The notes below the pieces were generated by a model that was not told where the DNA came from, searched no databases, and saw nothing but the letters and a program-made list of their open reading frames with translations. Below are positions 27,642 to 35,567 of a stretch of 64,000 bases of DNA, piece after piece; the first letter of the stretch is position 1; each line of letters opens with the position of its first letter. The stretch lies in contig JAGNDO010000011.1 in assembly GCA_018003515.1 (NCBI GenBank), forward strand, positions 1 to 64,000, read 5' to 3'. The position numbers were made by a program, and so were the translations under genes. This stretch comes from Caldilineaceae bacterium. GTDB lineage: Bacteria; Chloroflexota; Anaerolineae; Caldilineales; Caldilineaceae.

Positions 27642-28835
27642 ATGCTGCCCTTCTCTCCGATTTTGCCCTCGCCCCCCACTCTGTCCGGTGGTCACCCCTT
27701 GTCCTTTTCTCGCACCCAGGGCCAACTCTACGACGAGGAGCGGCGGCTGCGTCTTCTGGCCGAGAGCCAGGTGCGCAGTCTGATCGGTGTCCTCACGGAG
27801 CTGGCCCTGGTCCTGGTTCCAGAGCCGGTGGAGGCACGCAGGCGGGACGATCCCTCCGCTTTCCGGCGCATGGAGGCCAAGGAGTGGCAGACGTTTTTCA
27901 GGGAGGAACTGGCGCGCAAGGCACAGAAACCGGCCTGGGTGCAATCTTCGACGCAGGAGCCGTCAGCCAAAGAGCTGTCAGCCAAAGAGCCGTCAGCAGT
28001 GGTGAGTTTGGAGCAACCGCCGTCGCCGGAACCCGACGACTCCGAACCCCAAACCCCGAATTCTTCCCCACAGCCAAAAACGCCAGAGCTGACTGCTCCT
28101 GGCTTTTTGCATCCCGTCACCTACACCCCCATCCCCCTGCCGTCCAAAGCCCCCAAGCCGTACAGTTGGAAGGGCGACGCCTGGCATCGGCGCATCCTGA
28201 TCCTGGCCGTCTTTGCCACCACGGGCTGGGCCATGCGACTGGAAATGCTGGCCGCCGTGAGCAAGGCGGAAGGCATCGGGTCCAGCGCCGGGTCGCTGAA
28301 GCGCATGGTGGGGAAGCTGGTGAGCGAAGGCTATCTTCACCACGAGTCGGCCCGGTTGGGCGAGAGCACCCTGGCCCTACACTGGCTGACCGACACGGGC
28401 AAGCGGCTGGTCGAGTCCGTGGGCATCGTGCCCATCTCTTCCGAGTGGGAAGAACTGCTCACGTTGCACGGCGGAGAACGCCAATTGGGTCACGCCGTCC
28501 ACTGCCTGACCGCCAGCCACCAGGCCCGGCAGCACGGATACGCCACCCAGGTCTGCCCGCCCGTCGCAGGCTCCGCCGCCCCGGACCTGCTCTTGGTGAA
28601 AGGCGACGAGCGTATCTACCTCGAAGTCGAGGCCGAGAGCGGCGAACCAGAGCGGCGCATGATCAAGTGGCGGAACCAGGCCGCCCTCCAAGGTTTCGTC
28701 GCCCTCTGTGCCCCCACGCCGGAGATGCGTTCCCGACTCGTGGCCGAGGCCATTGCCGCCAAGACCAAAGGCATGGCTACGGATTTGAAGACGGGGAGGG
28801 AGAAGGGCGACGAGTATTGGGTCGAGAGGTGGTGA
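27642..28835 (+). CDS. Winged-helix protein with nuclease-like C-terminus (replication-relaxation-like), copy 1
   Basis: 397 residues. Residues 1-75 are helical and about 100-165 are a Pro/Ser-rich linker. Residues about 180-265 read as winged helix (ILAVFATTGWAMRLEMLAAV, then GYLHHESARLGE). The C-terminal domain has YATQVCPPVAGSAAPDLLLV and IYLEVEAESGEPERR, resembling a PD-(D/E)XK core. Its plan and motifs match the minus-strand gene at 36,122, a paralog. Similar proteins (replication-relaxation family) occur on plasmids and ICEs. An overlapping 523-codon frame from 27,371 is rejected. ATG 27642 lacks a clear RBS, so the true start may be slightly internal. Confidence 0.65.
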   Translation: MLPFSPILPSPPTLSGGHPLSFSRTQGQLYDEERRLRLLAESQVRSLIGVLTELALVLVPEPVEARRRDDPSAFRRMEAKEWQTFFREELARKAQKPAWVQSSTQEPSAKELSAKEPSAVVSLEQPPSPEPDDSEPQTPNSSPQPKTPELTAPGFLHPVTYTPIPLPSKAPKPYSWKGDAWHRRILILAVFATTGWAMRLEMLAAVSKAEGIGSSAGSLKRMVGKLVSEGYLHHESARLGESTLALHWLTDTGKRLVESVGIVPISSEWEELLTLHGGERQLGHAVHCLTASHQARQHGYATQVCPPVAGSAAPDLLLVKGDERIYLEVEAESGEPERRMIKWRNQAALQGFVALCAPTPEMRSRLVAEAIAAKTKGMATDLKTGREKGDEYWVERW

Positions 28836-28837
28836 AA

Positions 28838-28957
28838 ATAGCCGTCAGTCGGAAGCTGATAGCTTTGTCGAAGACGACGTTTCTTCGACGGATGAACCAT
28901 CGTCGAAGAAAGGCTCCGCCACCACCCCCTGACTGCTTCTGACTGAAAGCTCTGGTC
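28838..28957. repeat. Structured intergenic repeat, copy A
   Basis: The core TTTCTTCGACG (28880-28890) is the inverse of CGTCGAAGAAA (28901-28911). Flanks contain AGCCGTCAGTCGG and CTGACTGAAAGCTC. This is the best copy of a family seen in at least six spacers between 28.8 and 35.4 kb. Confidence 0.7.
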
Positions 28958-28998
28958 CACCCAGTTGTCCATCCCAATCCAAAGGAGACCCCACCCCA

Positions 28999-29385
28999 AT
29001 GAACGAAATCCACCTGCATGGCCGAGTCAAGACCGCCCCCTGGCGTTATGACGGCAACCTGTACACCCGTATCAGCGTGCAGCGCACGGCGGATCGCCCT
29101 GGGCGCACCCCCCAGACCGGGGGCAACTACGACTACGTGACCGTCCAATTCCCCGGCGGGGTGAGTCAGGGGCTGGATATCCGCCCCGGCCAATTTCTTA
29201 CGGTCCACGGCTGGGTGCAGAGCCGAGACGTACATGAATCCCTGGCCGACTTCCTCAAGCGAGCCGCCCGGCGTCAGGAGGCGACCGTCCCCGATCTGGA
29301 CCCGACCCTGGCCGACCAGCTCACGGTCCACCGCACCATGACCGAGGTGGTGGCGGACAGATGGCAGGTGAACAACAGCAATTAG
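28999..29385 (+). CDS. SSB-like OB-fold protein
   Basis: 128 residues. The start NEIHLHGRVKTAPWRY, followed by ISVQRTADRPG and DYVTVQFPGG, then GQFLTVHGWVQSRD, is the strand order of an SSB-type OB fold. The tail lacks the acidic DxDIPF-type end of true SSB. It may bind single-stranded DNA in the recombination module. AAAGGAG precedes the ATG. Confidence 0.65.
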   Translation: MNEIHLHGRVKTAPWRYDGNLYTRISVQRTADRPGRTPQTGGNYDYVTVQFPGGVSQGLDIRPGQFLTVHGWVQSRDVHESLADFLKRAARRQEATVPDLDPTLADQLTVHRTMTEVVADRWQVNNSN

Positions 29386-29699
29386 CGAGAACAGCCGTCA
29401 GATTCGTGGTGAGGGATCACGGATGATCACGGTTTCCTATCCACAATTGAGTCCATTGGAAAGCCTTCAGCTTCGATGCTGATCGCTTCTCGTCTGCGTT
29501 TCAAAATCAAGCACCCCACAGGAGCCGCTCTGTCCAGAGTCGATTCTTGTGGGGTGTTTGCTTTTGACTCTCAGGCTGTCCGCCCGGAGTCAAAGGGTGG
29601 CTTCCCGCCGCCCAGGGCTATGTGTACCTTGACAACTGAATAGACGCACAACAACGTAGTTTTTCCATCCATCTTTTTCTTTCCACAGGAGGTTTTACC
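29386..29699. other. Spacer with terminator and possible promoter before ssb
   Basis: No gene. It begins with a fragment of the intergenic repeat (ACAGCCGTCAGATTCG). It holds the terminator at 29512-29569 and a TTGACA at 29629 within CTTGACAACTGAATAG, without a convincing -10 box. AGGAGG precedes the ssb ATG. Confidence 0.6.
29512..29569 (+). terminator. Rho-independent terminator
   Basis: CACCCCACA (29512-29520) pairs with TGTGGGGTG (29548-29556), followed by TTTGCTTTTG. The loop is 27 bases. It separates the OB-fold gene from ssb. Confidence 0.6.
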
Positions 29700-30068
29700 A
29701 TGTACCAGATGTTAACCCTGATCGGCAACTTAGGATCTGATCCTGAGATGCGCGTGACCCCGACCGGCACGTCCGTCGCCTCTTTCACCCTGGCCGTGAA
29801 CAAGACCTGGGTCACCCAGGACGGCGAGAAGAAGGAGAAGACGACCTGGTTCCGCATCACGGCGTGGCGCAAGCTGGCCGAGACGGCAGCGCAACATCTC
29901 GCCAAGGGCCGCCAGATCCTGGTGGTGGGCGAGGTCGAGGAAGCCAGCGCCTGGTCCGACCGGGACGGCAATCCCCGTGCCACCATCGAAGTGACCGCCA
30001 CCTTGATCCGCTTCCTGGGCGGCAAGAACGGCGATCACGGCGGTGAGGACACGTTGCCGGAGTTCTAG
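29700..30068 (+). CDS. ssb: Single-stranded DNA-binding protein
   Basis: 122 residues. Canonical SSB start (MYQMLTLIGNLGSDPEMRV), then VASFTLAVNKTW, WFRITAWRKLAETAAQHLAKG and ILVVGEVEEASAW, all at usual spacing. The C-terminus ends EDTLPEF, a short acidic tip reminiscent of the SSB protein-interaction tail. It would coat ssDNA and feed the Rad52-type annealing protein encoded next. Compared with housekeeping SSB it is short, in keeping with a mobile-element copy. AGGAGG lies upstream. Confidence 0.9.
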   Translation: MYQMLTLIGNLGSDPEMRVTPTGTSVASFTLAVNKTWVTQDGEKKEKTTWFRITAWRKLAETAAQHLAKGRQILVVGEVEEASAWSDRDGNPRATIEVTATLIRFLGGKNGDHGGEDTLPEF

Positions 30069-30173
30069 ACGAGATAGAGGTGGGAGATAGAGATAGAGGT
30101 GCGGGTGTGAACCCGATCTCTATCTCTATCTCTACACTCTACCAACCCCAACCCACACACAGGAGCCTCAACC

Positions 30174-31082
30174 ATGCCAACCACCCAAACCACCCAGTAC
30201 GTTGAAAATGCCGCTGTTCTGCTGCCCACGGTCGATGTGACCCATGAGGGCGAGCAGGAGGGCGTGCATACCTTCCAGGTGCGCAAGGGGGAGACGGTCT
30301 ACCGTCCCACCTTTGCCGCCGCCACCCAGACATGGAGCTGTACCTGTCGGGACTTCCGCACGACTACGGGCACCTGCACCCATGTGGAACTGGTCAAGCT
30401 GTGGCGGGCGCAGACCACCCCGCCGCCGCCTGCCGGAGCCACCGGTGCGCCGCCCCCTCCGCCCAAGGTCAATGGCAAAGCTGCCCCGACCAATGGGAAA
30501 GCGGCCAAGGCCAACGGCAAAGTCAACGGCAAGGCCAACGGTAAAGCTCAGGCCAACGACACTGTGTCCGAGCCGCCTGCGCCGATCCCAGGCACGCCCG
30601 ACTCGGTCTTCCCCGTCCCTGTGGTGGGGTTGACCGGCTGGAGCGTGGCCGTGGCTGAAGCCCTTCTGCGCCCCTTCCCGGCTGGGATGGTGGGCTGGAA
30701 GGCGCAAACCGTGACCAAACAGGGCGACCGAGCGTTGGCTGTGGCCTACGTGGATGCCCGCGCCGTCCAGGATCGTCTGGACGAAACCGTGGGTCCCGAC
30801 GGCTGGAGCGACGAATACCGGCTGCTCTCGCAACAAGGCACCCCCTTCGGCAACGAGGTGGTGGTCCAGTGCCGACTGACGGTGCTGGGCATCACCAAGA
30901 CCGATGTGGGGACCGGCGAAGATGCCAAGTCCGCCTACTCCGACGCCTTCAAGCGGGTTGCGGTAAAGCACGGTATTGGGCGCTATATCTACAGTCTGCC
31001 TCTCCAATGGGTGGACTACGATCCCCAGCGCAAGCAGCTCAAGTCGGTTCCGCCCCTGCCCCGATGGGCACAGCCAAGGTAG
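30174..31082 (+). CDS. SWIM zinc finger fused to Rad52/DdrA-like annealing protein
   Basis: 302 residues. The SWIM finger WSCTCRDFRTTTGTCTHVELV lies at about 51-71. A low-complexity linker of Asn-Gly-Lys-Ala repeats spans about 98-129. A Rad52-like domain follows (about 160-290): AVAYVDARAVQDRLDETVG, then TDVGTGEDAKSAYSDAFKRV and GIGRYIYSLP. Rad52-type proteins anneal complementary ssDNA, as the single-strand annealing proteins of phage recombination systems do. With the ssb upstream and the Cas4/RecB-like exonuclease downstream it forms a phage-Red-like set. ACAGGAG precedes the ATG. Confidence 0.85.
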   Translation: MPTTQTTQYVENAAVLLPTVDVTHEGEQEGVHTFQVRKGETVYRPTFAAATQTWSCTCRDFRTTTGTCTHVELVKLWRAQTTPPPPAGATGAPPPPPKVNGKAAPTNGKAAKANGKVNGKANGKAQANDTVSEPPAPIPGTPDSVFPVPVVGLTGWSVAVAEALLRPFPAGMVGWKAQTVTKQGDRALAVAYVDARAVQDRLDETVGPDGWSDEYRLLSQQGTPFGNEVVVQCRLTVLGITKTDVGTGEDAKSAYSDAFKRVAVKHGIGRYIYSLPLQWVDYDPQRKQLKSVPPLPRWAQPR

Positions 31083-31084
31083 CC

Positions 31085-31190
31085 CACAGCGCACAGCCCT
31101 CAGCTTTGTGAACGAAGGATCTCCCGACAATGTCGGAATCTTCTTCGATCACAGGGCTTTCTGCTGACGGCTATCTGCTGTCAGTTTCAC
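31085..31190. repeat. Structured intergenic repeat, copy B (diverged)
   Basis: Contains GAAGGAT...CCGACA-AT-GTCGG...ATCTTC (31114-31146), flanked by CAGCCCTCAGCTTTG on the left and GCTGACGGCTATCTGCTG on the right. Confidence 0.5.
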
Positions 31191-31311
31191 ATACATGCGC
31201 CCACTGCGACCATTGTTTTCTGCGTCCACGCTGCGCGCCACTTCCTTCTTTCCAGGCCGTGGCCGCACACGGACCTGTCTACATAGTTTCACAAGGTACT
31301 GCCCTGAACCT

Positions 31312-31348
31312 AGAGGTGTCCTGACTTCGGTTGGGACACCTCTTTTGT
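31312..31348 (+). terminator. Rho-independent terminator
   Basis: AGAGGTGTCC (31312-31321) pairs with GGGACACCTCT (31333-31343), followed by TTTGTTTT. Confidence 0.8.
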
Positions 31349-31353
31349 TTTAG

Positions 31354-31530
31354 GGGCAGCAGTTAGCCGTTAGCCGACAGCGACGGCGATGCCGACCTTT
31401 CTTCGACGTAGAAACAGCCATCAGCCTCGAAGCCGTCAGCTTTCCTCGACGTGGGAACCAGCCCTTGAGCGGTTCCACCGTCGAAGAAACGCTCTGTTCG
31501 ACAACGCTCATGGCTAATAGCTGATGGCTT
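31354..31530. repeat. Structured intergenic repeat, copy C (longest)
   Basis: TTTCCTCGACGTGGGAACC (31441-31459) faces GGTTCCACCGTCGAAGAAA (31471-31489). An extra CTTTCTTCGACG lies near 31400. Flanks carry CAGCAGTTAGCCGTTAGC and GCTAATAGCTGATGGC. Confidence 0.65.
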
Positions 31531-31580
31531 TGGTCCCTATCTACACCCAACATGTCATTCACCCCACAGGAGTCTTACCC

Positions 31581-32384
31581 ATGTCAACGATCACCAACCA
31601 CCCATCCTGGCTGTGCGAACTGAGCCGTGAACCGGTGAGCGAGGCCGACTGTCTGGCCTGCGCCCGGCAGCGGCTGCAATCGGACTGTCCCTTCAATCCT
31701 GCCATCCTCAAGGCCCTGGCCGAGGCCAACGCCCCGGACGTGGGCTTGAGCGGCCTACACCAGATCGGCTATCCCGTCCTGCGGGTTTCCGGCCTGGTGG
31801 GCTGTGCCCGCAAGTCCTGGTATGGGCGCACGCGCAGTCCCATGCTGGAAACGCCATCGGAGCACTGGTCCCGGCTGCGAGGCACCATCTTCCATGCCGC
31901 CCTGGAATCTATGGGCGAGGGTCATGTGGAGCGACGGCTGACCGCCTTCCTCTACGACGACCAGGTGGCCGCCTTCATCACCGGGCGCATCGACGGCTAC
32001 AACCCGGCCAACGGCGTGCTCACCGACTACAAGACCGCCATACGTCTGCCCAGTCGGGTTCGGCCTCACCACCAGCGCCAGCTCTGGCTCTATGCCTGGC
32101 TGCTCTGGAAGAACGGGGTCGGCCTGCCTGCGTCGATTCGGGTGATCTACATCCACATGCGGGCTATCCGCAGCTTCGATGCGGTGACGCCCACCGAGCA
32201 GGATCTGGCCGAGTTGGAGCGTTCCCTGCTCCAACGTCTGCACCTGATCCTGGCCGCCGAACCCCCCGCTGCCCGGCCTGAAGAGTCCTGGGAGTGCAAG
32301 TTCTGCGGCTATGCGGAATGTCCCATGCTCAAGGCGTTGGCGGGGGAACGGAATGGCAAAGCGGACGAAAGCCTTCAGGTTTAA
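31581..32384 (+). CDS. Cas4/RecB-like PD-(D/E)XK exonuclease
   Basis: 267 residues. Nuclease signatures: RGTIFHAALE (about 97), ITGRIDGYNP (about 133-142), LTDYKTA (about 147-153) and RQLWLYAWLL (about 168-177). A C-terminal CKFCGYAEC with an earlier Cys cluster (CARKSW, CLACARQ) suggests an Fe-S or zinc site as in Cas4. It would resect DNA ends for the annealing protein. ATG 31581 is fixed by ACAGGAG. No other cas genes are near, so a CRISPR role is unlikely. Confidence 0.8.
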   Translation: MSTITNHPSWLCELSREPVSEADCLACARQRLQSDCPFNPAILKALAEANAPDVGLSGLHQIGYPVLRVSGLVGCARKSWYGRTRSPMLETPSEHWSRLRGTIFHAALESMGEGHVERRLTAFLYDDQVAAFITGRIDGYNPANGVLTDYKTAIRLPSRVRPHHQRQLWLYAWLLWKNGVGLPASIRVIYIHMRAIRSFDAVTPTEQDLAELERSLLQRLHLILAAEPPAARPEESWECKFCGYAECPMLKALAGERNGKADESLQV

Positions 32385-32490
32385 GCCGTCAGCGACGGGA
32401 AGTGACCCTTTCTTCGACGCGTAGGTCGATCATTGTATCGGTTCCCTCGTCGAAGAAGCTGACTGCTCTGACGCTGAAAGCTCTGATCCA
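32380..32490. repeat. Structured intergenic repeat, copy D
   Basis: CTTTCTTCGACG (from about 32408) faces CGTCGAAGAAG (32448-32458). Flanks AAGCCGTCAGCGACGG and GACGCTGAAAGCTC match those of copies A and E. Confidence 0.65.
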
Positions 32491-32546
32491 CCCATCTCTC
32501 TATCTCTACACCCAACCCTCTACCTCAACCCACAGGAGCCACCACC

Positions 32547-33698
32547 ATGCCAACCCTCTACGACCAACTTGCTCAAACCTACGCCGTGGAAGTCAAACGG
32601 GCCGACCGGGCCAAGGAGATCGTCGCCCACGGCGGCGTGACCGTCACCCACCTGGACGCAGCCTGCGTCCGGGCGGTGATCAGCGGCCACTATGCCGTGG
32701 AGATCGCCTCACCCGTTGGCGGGCCAATCATCGCCCAGTGCGACTGTCCCGATTACCAGCACGGCCAACACCGTATGCGCCCATGTAAACATATCCTGGC
32801 CCTGGCGTTGGAAGCCAGCGGTCAACCCCTCCCCGTTGTTCTCCCCGATCCAGATCCCATCTTTGACCCCCTGCCTGACCCCGACCCTGTGCCCCTTTCC
32901 TCGGAGATCCCCTTCCGGGAGCAGGTGCGTCGGGCCATCGGGCGGGCCATCGACGTCCTCTCCGCCCAGGTCTACACCGCCCTGGCCGCCGGGGAAGTTC
33001 CCTTCCTCATCGGCCCGACCGGTTGTGGCAAGACCTCGGCAGTGCGGGCCTTGGCCCTGGACCGGGGCTGGGGCTTCGAGGAGATCACCGGCTCCGCTTC
33101 CTGGGCCGACGCTGACCTGGTCGGTCTGCGCACGGACCACATGGAGCTGCCCGGCGTCTTCGCCCGAGCTTTCCAGCGGGGACGCAATGGCGAGGAGCTT
33201 CTTCTGTTCTTGGATGAGGCCACTCGTTTCAACATCCGGGCCATGGACCTGCTCATGCGCCCGCTTCAGGCAACCCCCGCCGCCATCGCCCGCAGTATGG
33301 GCCTTCCCGCCCAGGGCGAAGTGCGGCTGGTGGAAGCACCTCTGTGGGGCTTGGAGTGGGCACCCCTGGAAAAAGTGCGCCTGGTTCTGGCCGCCAACCC
33401 CTGGGGGGCAGCCATCGACCCGGCCCTGATCCGGCGGGTGTGGCCCATCCGGGTGGAGCTGGACACGGCTGTGGCGAGTTGTTTCGACAACCGCCTGGCC
33501 GACGCCATCACCGCCTCCTGGTCCGCCGTGGCCAATGGGGAGCTGCCTTTGCCCGTGGAGTATCAGGGCTTGAGCAGCGCCGCCCATCCCGGCGACACCT
33601 CCATCCTCACGGCCTACCTGTTACGCCTGTCCGTCATCGACCCCGCCGCCGCCGAAGGGTTCAGAACCATCGTCAAAGGCATCGGGATCAACATCTGA
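32547..33698 (+). CDS. SWIM zinc finger fused to MoxR-type AAA ATPase
   Basis: 383 residues. The SWIM finger CDCPDYQHGQHRMRPCKH lies at about 65-82, followed by an Asp/Pro-rich linker. The MoxR/dynein-like AAA domain has Walker A GPTGCGKT (about 158-165), LLFLDEATRF (about 220-229) and a sensor-like LAANPWG. MoxR ATPases work with VWA-domain partners as chaperones or metal-insertion machines; such a partner is the next gene. The SWIM domain is shared with the Rad52-like protein, hinting both bind the same DNA or partner. ACAGGAG precedes the ATG. Confidence 0.82.
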   Translation: MPTLYDQLAQTYAVEVKRADRAKEIVAHGGVTVTHLDAACVRAVISGHYAVEIASPVGGPIIAQCDCPDYQHGQHRMRPCKHILALALEASGQPLPVVLPDPDPIFDPLPDPDPVPLSSEIPFREQVRRAIGRAIDVLSAQVYTALAAGEVPFLIGPTGCGKTSAVRALALDRGWGFEEITGSASWADADLVGLRTDHMELPGVFARAFQRGRNGEELLLFLDEATRFNIRAMDLLMRPLQATPAAIARSMGLPAQGEVRLVEAPLWGLEWAPLEKVRLVLAANPWGAAIDPALIRRVWPIRVELDTAVASCFDNRLADAITASWSAVANGELPLPVEYQGLSSAAHPGDTSILTAYLLRLSVIDPAAAEGFRTIVKGIGINI

Positions 33699-33699
33699 A

Positions 33700-33800
33700 A
33701 AAGCCCTCAGCCAAAAGCTTTCAGCGTCGCCGGAGGGGTGCCCGATTTTCACATCGGGCGCTTCTTCGACGGGCTGACTGCTTTGGGCTGACAGCTCAAA
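33700..33800. repeat. Structured intergenic repeat, copy E
   Basis: CCCGAT-TTTCAC-ATCGGG hairpin (about 33749-33766) followed by CGCTTCTTCGACGGGC. Flanks are AGCCCTCAGCC and GGGCTGACAGCTC. The left TCTTCGACG arm is missing, so this copy is partial. Confidence 0.5.
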
Positions 33801-33818
33801 ACCACAGGAGATTCCACC

Positions 33819-35276
33819 ATGTCCAACCCAACGACCCCCACCCTTCAATCCGCCGCCAACCAGATCTTCTCGGTGGTGGCCCCGACCACGTCCCGGCTGG
33901 CCCGCATCCAGGTGAGCGTGAGCGACGAGGCGAGTACGGCGTCCACCGACGGCGTTATTGCCATCCGTATGCCCACCACCTTCTGCGGCGAAGCCGTGGC
34001 CGAGTCCGCGCCCATCGCCGTGGGGCTGTTGGCCCACGAGGTGGGTCACTTCCTGCAACCCCTGGCTGAAATCATCCAGGTGGAGCAGGAACACAATGTG
34101 CCCCATTGGTTGGCGAACGTTGCGCTCGACATCCACGATGAAACCCTCATGCAGCTCCTCTTCCCCGCCCTGGACACCCCGTTCTACGCCGTGCGCCGGG
34201 CGGTCAAGAATGCCCATGAGGCTGGCTATCGTCAGGCCATCGAGAGCGCATCCACCTTCACCCAGGCTGCGGCCAACCTGGCCCTGCAAGCCCGTTTCAC
34301 CGACCCGGACGTGCCCTTCTCGTCTCTGATGCCCCTGCCTGCTGGCTGTCCCTTTGGCCAACGGGCGGACGCATTTCTGGCCGAGTTGCACGCCTTCGCC
34401 CATCTGCCCGCCCCCCGCCTGCCCGACGCCCTGCGCAAACTACTGCGCACCTTTCCCGAACTGGCCGAAACGCCAGCGCCGGAATTGCCCTTGGGCGACG
34501 GGGTGGTGTGGGTTGATGCAGCGGGACGAATCGGAGAAGGGGTGCTGGCTGAGGCACAGGCCCAAGCGTCCGCCTGGGGAAGTGGCGGTGGCGGCAATGC
34601 CTCTGTCGAAAAGCAGACCTTCCCGGTCAATGTCGCACCGCTCCCGGACGCCCTGCGCTATGCCTCGGCCATCCGACCCCGCTTCCAATCGGCACGGGGC
34701 GGCATCGAGGTCATCGCCCCCGGTCGCTTCGACCGACGGGCAGCGGCTCGGGGCGAGATCCCCTTTCGCCTGGCCGTCCAGGGCAAGGAAGTCCCAGCCC
34801 CCCGGTTGCTCCTGCTCCTGGATGTCAGCCCCAGCATGAATGCGGCGGTCCCCGGCACGGTGCAGGCCAAGAAGGAAGTGGCCCTCATCGCGGCGCAAGC
34901 TGTGGCGTTGGCCGTCACCCGCAGTGGCGGCGACGTGGTGGGCGTGCTCTTCGCCAGCCGGGCTGTCCAATCCCAGCGGGCGGACAGCTCCCCCCTCTTC
35001 GCCCCCACCGGTGCAGGCGGCGGCACCTGCTTCCGCTTCCTGCCCGGCCTGTGGCGAGCGTACCCGCACCATCGGGTGTTGCTCATCACCGACGGCGTGG
35101 GCAGCCTGCCCCCCATCGTCACCGCCGGCGACCGTGCCCGCACCAGCGCCATCGTCATCCCCGACGGCAACCCGGATCACGTCCGCACCCTGGCCGACCG
35201 CCTGGTCGTACTGGACGATGTCCGCAAGTTGCCTGCGGTGGTGGCGATGTTGGTGCAAAGAAGCGAGGTCGCATGA
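33819..35276 (+). CDS. Metallopeptidase-like protein with VWA domain
   Basis: 485 residues. The N-terminal part carries HEVGHFLQP (His73-His77) followed by a downstream ALDIHDE, a zincin-like set. The C-terminal VWA domain has a MIDAS motif DVSPS (about 334-338) and LLITDGVG (about 424-431). This plan matches VWA-containing, putative metallopeptidase proteins (COG3864-like) that pair with MoxR ATPases. It probably acts with the preceding gene as a MoxR-VWA chaperone unit. ACAGGAG precedes the ATG. Confidence 0.78.
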   Translation: MSNPTTPTLQSAANQIFSVVAPTTSRLARIQVSVSDEASTASTDGVIAIRMPTTFCGEAVAESAPIAVGLLAHEVGHFLQPLAEIIQVEQEHNVPHWLANVALDIHDETLMQLLFPALDTPFYAVRRAVKNAHEAGYRQAIESASTFTQAAANLALQARFTDPDVPFSSLMPLPAGCPFGQRADAFLAELHAFAHLPAPRLPDALRKLLRTFPELAETPAPELPLGDGVVWVDAAGRIGEGVLAEAQAQASAWGSGGGGNASVEKQTFPVNVAPLPDALRYASAIRPRFQSARGGIEVIAPGRFDRRAAARGEIPFRLAVQGKEVPAPRLLLLLDVSPSMNAAVPGTVQAKKEVALIAAQAVALAVTRSGGDVVGVLFASRAVQSQRADSSPLFAPTGAGGGTCFRFLPGLWRAYPHHRVLLITDGVGSLPPIVTAGDRARTSAIVIPDGNPDHVRTLADRLVVLDDVRKLPAVVAMLVQRSEVA

Positions 35277-35299
35277 GCGAAAAAGGGTTCGGAGTTTGA

Positions 35300-35375
35300 A
35301 GTTGGAAGGGACCGGGGATAGTTCTTTTCCTCGACCAGAGTGGTTTCCTCGTCGAAGAAAGGGGCTGCCTCCGTC
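35300..35375. repeat. Structured intergenic repeat, copy F
   Basis: TTTTCCTCGAC (about 35325-35335) faces GTCGAAGAAAG (35351-35361). Shorter flanks than copies A, C and D. Confidence 0.55.
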
Positions 35376-35437
35376 CCTCAAAACTCATCACCTCGAACTC
35401 CTCAACTATCCAATTCCCAATCTCACAGGAGCCTACA

Positions 35438-35518
35438 ATGTTTTCCATGATCCTCATCACCATCGTCGCCTTCGTCTGTCTGGCCATCACCGCCCGGCAG
35501 ATGAAGGAGCGTGATTGA
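35438..35518 (+). CDS. 26-residue single-helix membrane protein
   Basis: A tiny frame: MFSMILITIVAFVCLAITAR then QMKERD. It is essentially one membrane helix with a charged end. CACAGGAG stands 8 bases before the ATG, the same RBS block used by every neighbouring gene, which is the main reason to call it real. Function unknown. Confidence 0.55.
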   Translation: MFSMILITIVAFVCLAITARQMKERD

Positions 35519-35519
35519 C

Positions 35520-35556
35520 CCAATCCAAAATCCAAAATCACCAATCCAAAATCCAC
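35520..35556. repeat. AATCCAAAATC repeat, intergenic
   Basis: CAATCCAAAATCCAAAATC followed by CAATCCAAAATCC: three copies of AATCCAAAAT. The same unit is embedded in the methylase gene near 11,240-11,276. This type of simple repeat is known from many cyanobacterial and other genomes. Confidence 0.65.
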
Positions 35557-35567
35557 AGGAGTCCGCC

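Larger units (their letters stand above)
31083..31580. other. Long spacer with repeat copies and terminator
   Basis: About 500 bases without a convincing gene. It holds repeat copy B (31,085-31,190), about 120 unremarkable bases, the terminator at 31312-31348 and repeat copy C (31,354-31,530). A short frame at 31130-31324 with CAHCDHC-like residues has no RBS and is not supported. Confidence 0.65.

Noticed and set aside
27371-28942. 523-codon plus-strand frame overlapping the winged-helix gene
   Set aside because: Arg/Gly/Pro-rich with no domain; the alternative frame has motifs shared with the paralog at 36,122.
31130-31324. 64-codon frame with a CAHCDHC segment
   Set aside because: No RBS, crosses a terminator stem and intergenic repeat; the Cys pattern is probably chance.
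31581-32384. Cas4 of a CRISPR system
   Set aside because: No cas1, cas2 or effector genes and no array; the context is an annealing-recombination module.
28838-35375. CRISPR array
   Set aside because: The repeated units are irregularly spaced, structured and separated by genes; there are no uniform spacers.
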